A stretch of DNA of 32,427 bases from RGIG5612 sp045604025 (lineage in GTDB: Bacteria; Bacillota; Clostridia; Lachnospirales; Lachnospiraceae). Below the pieces are notes generated by a model. That model was given only the letters and a program-made list of their open reading frames with translations. It was not told the origin of the DNA and did no database searches. The stretch spans positions 1 through 32,427 of the forward strand of contig JAZUNG010000161.1 of the NCBI GenBank assembly GCA_045604025.1, in the 5' to 3' direction. Of this stretch, positions 31,062 to 32,427 are shown one piece after another; position 1 is the first letter of the stretch; every line of letters begins with the position of its first letter. The position numbers and the translations under genes are program-made.

Positions 31062-31499
31062 ATGATGATATCAACAAAGGGCAGATATGCTCTGAGAGTC
31101 ATGATAGATCTGGCTGAGAATGCCGGCGCAGGATATCTTCCCATGAAGGATGTTGCAGAGAGGCAGGATATTTCACTTAAGTATCTGGAGAGGATACTTC
31201 CCGCACTGGTAAAGCATGGCCTGATCGAAGGCGTACATGGAAAGGGCGGAGGATACCGCCTGACCAGATCTCCGGAAGAGTACAGCGCAGGTGAGATCAT
31301 CCGTATTGCAGAGGGCGAGATCGCGACTGTTTCATGTATGGAATGCGGTGCGAAGGAGTGCAGCCATCAGGATGAATGTCGCACCAGGCCTATGTGGTCG
31401 GAACTGAACGATCTGATCAACGGTTATCTGGACCGGGTAACAGTCGCAGATCTGATGAAGGATAAGAGTATAGTAGAAGAACGTGCTGAGGAGCTGTAA
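31062..31499 (+). CDS. iscR: Rrf2-family regulator, IscR-like
   Basis: 145 aa with an N-terminal winged helix (MISTKGRYALRVMIDLAEN, LPMKDVAERQDISLKYLERI, GKGGGYRLTRSPEEYSAGEI). Cys92, Cys95, Cys100 and Cys106 form a cluster-binding region like that of IscR (92, 98, 104), with one extra cysteine. IscR-type proteins sense Fe-S supply and repress isc genes when they carry a cluster. The regulator is last in its operon here, whereas in most organisms it is first. The probable target is the palindrome at 29351-29380. Two adjacent ATG codons make the start uncertain by one residue. Confidence 0.92.
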   Translation: MMISTKGRYALRVMIDLAENAGAGYLPMKDVAERQDISLKYLERILPALVKHGLIEGVHGKGGGYRLTRSPEEYSAGEIIRIAEGEIATVSCMECGAKECSHQDECRTRPMWSELNDLINGYLDRVTVADLMKDKSIVEERAEEL

Positions 31500-31529
31500 A
31501 GAGCAGGGCGGAGTTTTTGAAATCCGCTA

Positions 31530-31559
31530 TTGACATAGAGCCTTCAGATGTTTTATAAT
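31530..31559 (+). promoter_or_regulatory. tRNA-Leu promoter
   Basis: Perfect TTGACA (31530-31535) and perfect TATAAT (31554-31559) with an 18-bp spacer, 29 bases before the tRNA. Confidence 0.8.
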
Positions 31560-31588
31560 TCACAGGTCGCCTGACGAGAGGCAGACAT

Positions 31589-31672
31589 GCGGAAGTGTCG
31601 GAACTGGCAGACGAGCAAGACTAAGGATCTTGTGTGTGCAAACACGTGTGGGTTCAAGTCCCATCTTCCGCA
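31589..31672 (+). tRNA. tRNA-Leu, anticodon AAG
   Basis: 84 nt, a class II tRNA with a long variable arm. GCGGAAG (31589-31595) pairs with CTTCCGC (31665-31671). The anticodon stem is CAAGA/TCTTG with loop CTAAGGA, giving anticodon AAG (reads CUU, with inosine probably CUN). The T arm contains GGTTCAAGTCC. CCA is not encoded. Confidence 0.95.
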
Positions 31673-31687
31673 GTTAAATTTATAGAG

Positions 31688-31717
31688 GGCTGTTGGCATC
31701 TGCTGACAGCCTTTTTT
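31688..31717 (+). terminator. Rho-independent terminator after tRNA-Leu
   Basis: GGCTGT (31688-31693) pairs with ACAGCC (31706-31711), extended by G-U pairs, followed by six T. Confidence 0.8.
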
Positions 31718-31733
31718 CATGCGAAAAACCCCG

Positions 31734-31891
31734 TAAAATCAACGTTTTTTAAACCCACGTTTAATTTATAAACACATTGTGCATATTTGCCAAAAACCAC
31801 CAAAAAAAGTACAAAAAGGGTTAAAAAAAGGGTTACAAAAAAGGCTATAAAATCAACGTTTTTCAGCATTTTAAAAATGCAAAAAGGGTTA
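31734..31891. repeat. AT-rich iteron-like repeats downstream of tRNA-Leu
   Basis: TAAAATCAACGTTTTT occurs at 31734-31749 and 31848-31863, 114 bp apart. AAAAAGGGTTA occurs at 31813-31823, 31825-31835 and 31881-31891. GCATTTT/AAAATGC (31866-31880) is a small inverted repeat. A 62-codon minus-strand frame covers the region but is probably not a gene. No function known; such repeats occur at origins and element ends. Confidence 0.6.
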
Positions 31892-31914
31892 AAAAAACGG
31901 ATCATTATTTATTG

Positions 31915-32122
31915 ATGATATGTCCAGGAAAGGGGGTACATATCATTGAATTTAAGCCATTTTTATTTTAAAAAATAAAATAGCTGCATATCCCCCCCGC
32001 CAATAAAGGGCAGAGGACACATGCAGCTATCCGGCTTACGCAGCATATCCCCCCCGCCTAAATAGCAGAGGTTATATACTGCCATCTTTAGCCGTCCCCG
32101 GTGGAACTTGGAACGGCTAAAG
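31915..32122 (-). ncRNA. Candidate structured RNA with tandem G-rich hairpins
   Basis: Read on the minus strand, four helices follow in order. (1) CTTTAGCCGT/ACGGCTAAAG, 32122-32113 with 32095-32086. (2) GCAGTATAT/ATATGCTGC (32082-32074 with 32048-32040), enclosing an inner CCTCTGC/GCGGGGG stem with G-U pairs. (3) AGCTGCAT/ATGCAGCT (32028-32021 with 31989-31982), enclosing an inner CCTCTGCC/GGCGGGGG stem. (4) ATGATATGT/ACATATCAT (31946-31938 with 31923-31915), with a loop containing CCCCC. Hairpins 2 and 3 share CCTCTGC and GGCGGGGGGGATATGC, but their outer stems differ in sequence while keeping pairing, which points to an RNA fold. The G7 runs could pair with the CCCCC loop of helix 4. A promoter lies just upstream. 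No known RNA family was recognised. Confidence 0.55.
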
Positions 32123-32124
32123 AA

Positions 32125-32152
32125 ATAATATCACAATCTGTTTATCGTGCAA
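32125..32152 (-). promoter_or_regulatory. Predicted promoter for the tandem-hairpin RNA
   Basis: Reading the minus strand, TTGCAC (32152-32147), a 16-bp spacer, and TATTAT (32130-32125). The start of transcription would be near 32118, inside the first hairpin, so that hairpin might instead be an operator. Confidence 0.5.
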
Positions 32153-32210
32153 CTATTTTTCGGTTGTAAACTCCGGCAATGACAATTTATCGTCAATGTT
32201 TTTAATGCCT

Positions 32211-32427
32211 TTATTCTGTCATGCCAGGAAGAATATCACGGACAGCGAACCGGGTATATTTATCCAGGTTATTAATGAACTGCTGCAATTCTTTTATACT
32301 TGCTTTACACAGCATTAAACCATTTTCAGATATATTAAAACCAATAGAATAATATAAACCATTGCTGACCCGGCTATTATTGAACAGCTTCGAACTATGC
32401 AGTTTATCATTATCCGGCAGACCGGAG
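32211..32427 (-). CDS. Unidentified protein, C-terminal 71 residues (5' end outside window)
   Basis: An open minus-strand frame enters from the window edge (first full codon at 32426) and ends at TAA 32213-32211. The visible part reads like a real protein: mixed polar and hydrophobic, with NNSRVSNGLYYSIGFNISEN, LCKASIKELQQFINNLDKY and the end RDILPGMTE. No family was recognised. The stop lies 59 bp before the -35 box of the candidate RNA on the same strand. It lies beyond tRNA-Leu in an AT-rich, repeat-bearing tail and may belong to a mobile element. Confidence 0.55.
   Translation of the reverse strand, partial: SGLPDNDKLHSSKLFNNSRVSNGLYYSIGFNISENGLMLCKASIKELQQFINNLDKYTRFAVRDILPGMTE

Noticed and set aside
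31717..31905. 62-codon minus-strand frame in the AT-rich tail
   Set aside because: Low-complexity, Phe/Leu/Val-rich translation of direct repeats (the segment KNVDF appears twice because of the DNA repeat); no ribosome-binding site.

Overview
The window is a stretch of chromosome from an anaerobic Firmicute of the class Clostridia (about 45 percent GC by eye; family not resolvable here). The evidence is the clostridial gene order Asp23-nusB-xseA-xseB-ispA-dxs-tlyA-nadK, the tmRNA type, TTG starts with strong Shine-Dalgarno sites, a tungsten/molybdenum aldehyde:ferredoxin oxidoreductase, and the NifS/IscU/Rrf2 iron-sulfur set.

Layout: 1-416 is the 3' end of etfA. 485-2900 is an accessory region: a minus-strand gene for a PD-(D/E)XK-nuclease-like protein (1187-2125), flanked on both sides by strictly periodic arrays of inverted repeats (7 units at 685-1167, 5 units at 2565-2899, period 74 bp). 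3145-5668 holds an MBOAT/DHHW surface O-acylation pair. 5702-12129 runs from a promoter and structured leader through a CBS-domain gene, tyrS, alaS, a zinc-ribbon membrane protein and rlmH. 12157-20495 is a tightly packed housekeeping operon (Asp23, nusB, xseA, xseB, ispA, dxs, tlyA, nadK, gpmI). secG and smpB follow, then a MATE transporter.

Between the MATE gene and tmRNA (ssrA) lies a second array of inverted repeats (12 units, period 53 bp, 23127-23745), directly upstream of a second gene (23855-24658). That protein aligns from end to end with the one at 1187-2125. After ssrA comes a three-gene redox module: aldehyde ferredoxin oxidoreductase, a MoaD/ThiS-like protein, and a four-cluster ferredoxin fused to an iron-type alcohol dehydrogenase. 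Then come nifS, iscU and an Rrf2 regulator with a palindrome over the likely start of transcription, and tRNA-Leu(AAG). The AT-rich tail holds tandem structured hairpins and the end of an unidentified minus-strand gene.

The most unusual content is the pair of nuclease-like genes, each next to its own array. The two arrays differ in sequence, period and arm spacing, but both present inward-facing TTAC...GTAA half-sites, both have periods close to a whole number of helical turns, and each has 12 clear units. I read this as one system present in two diverged versions, in which a DNA-binding, nuclease-fold protein is paired with a co-evolved phased site array. Its function is unknown; autoregulation, selfish-element maintenance, chromosome organisation or processed hairpin RNAs are all open.
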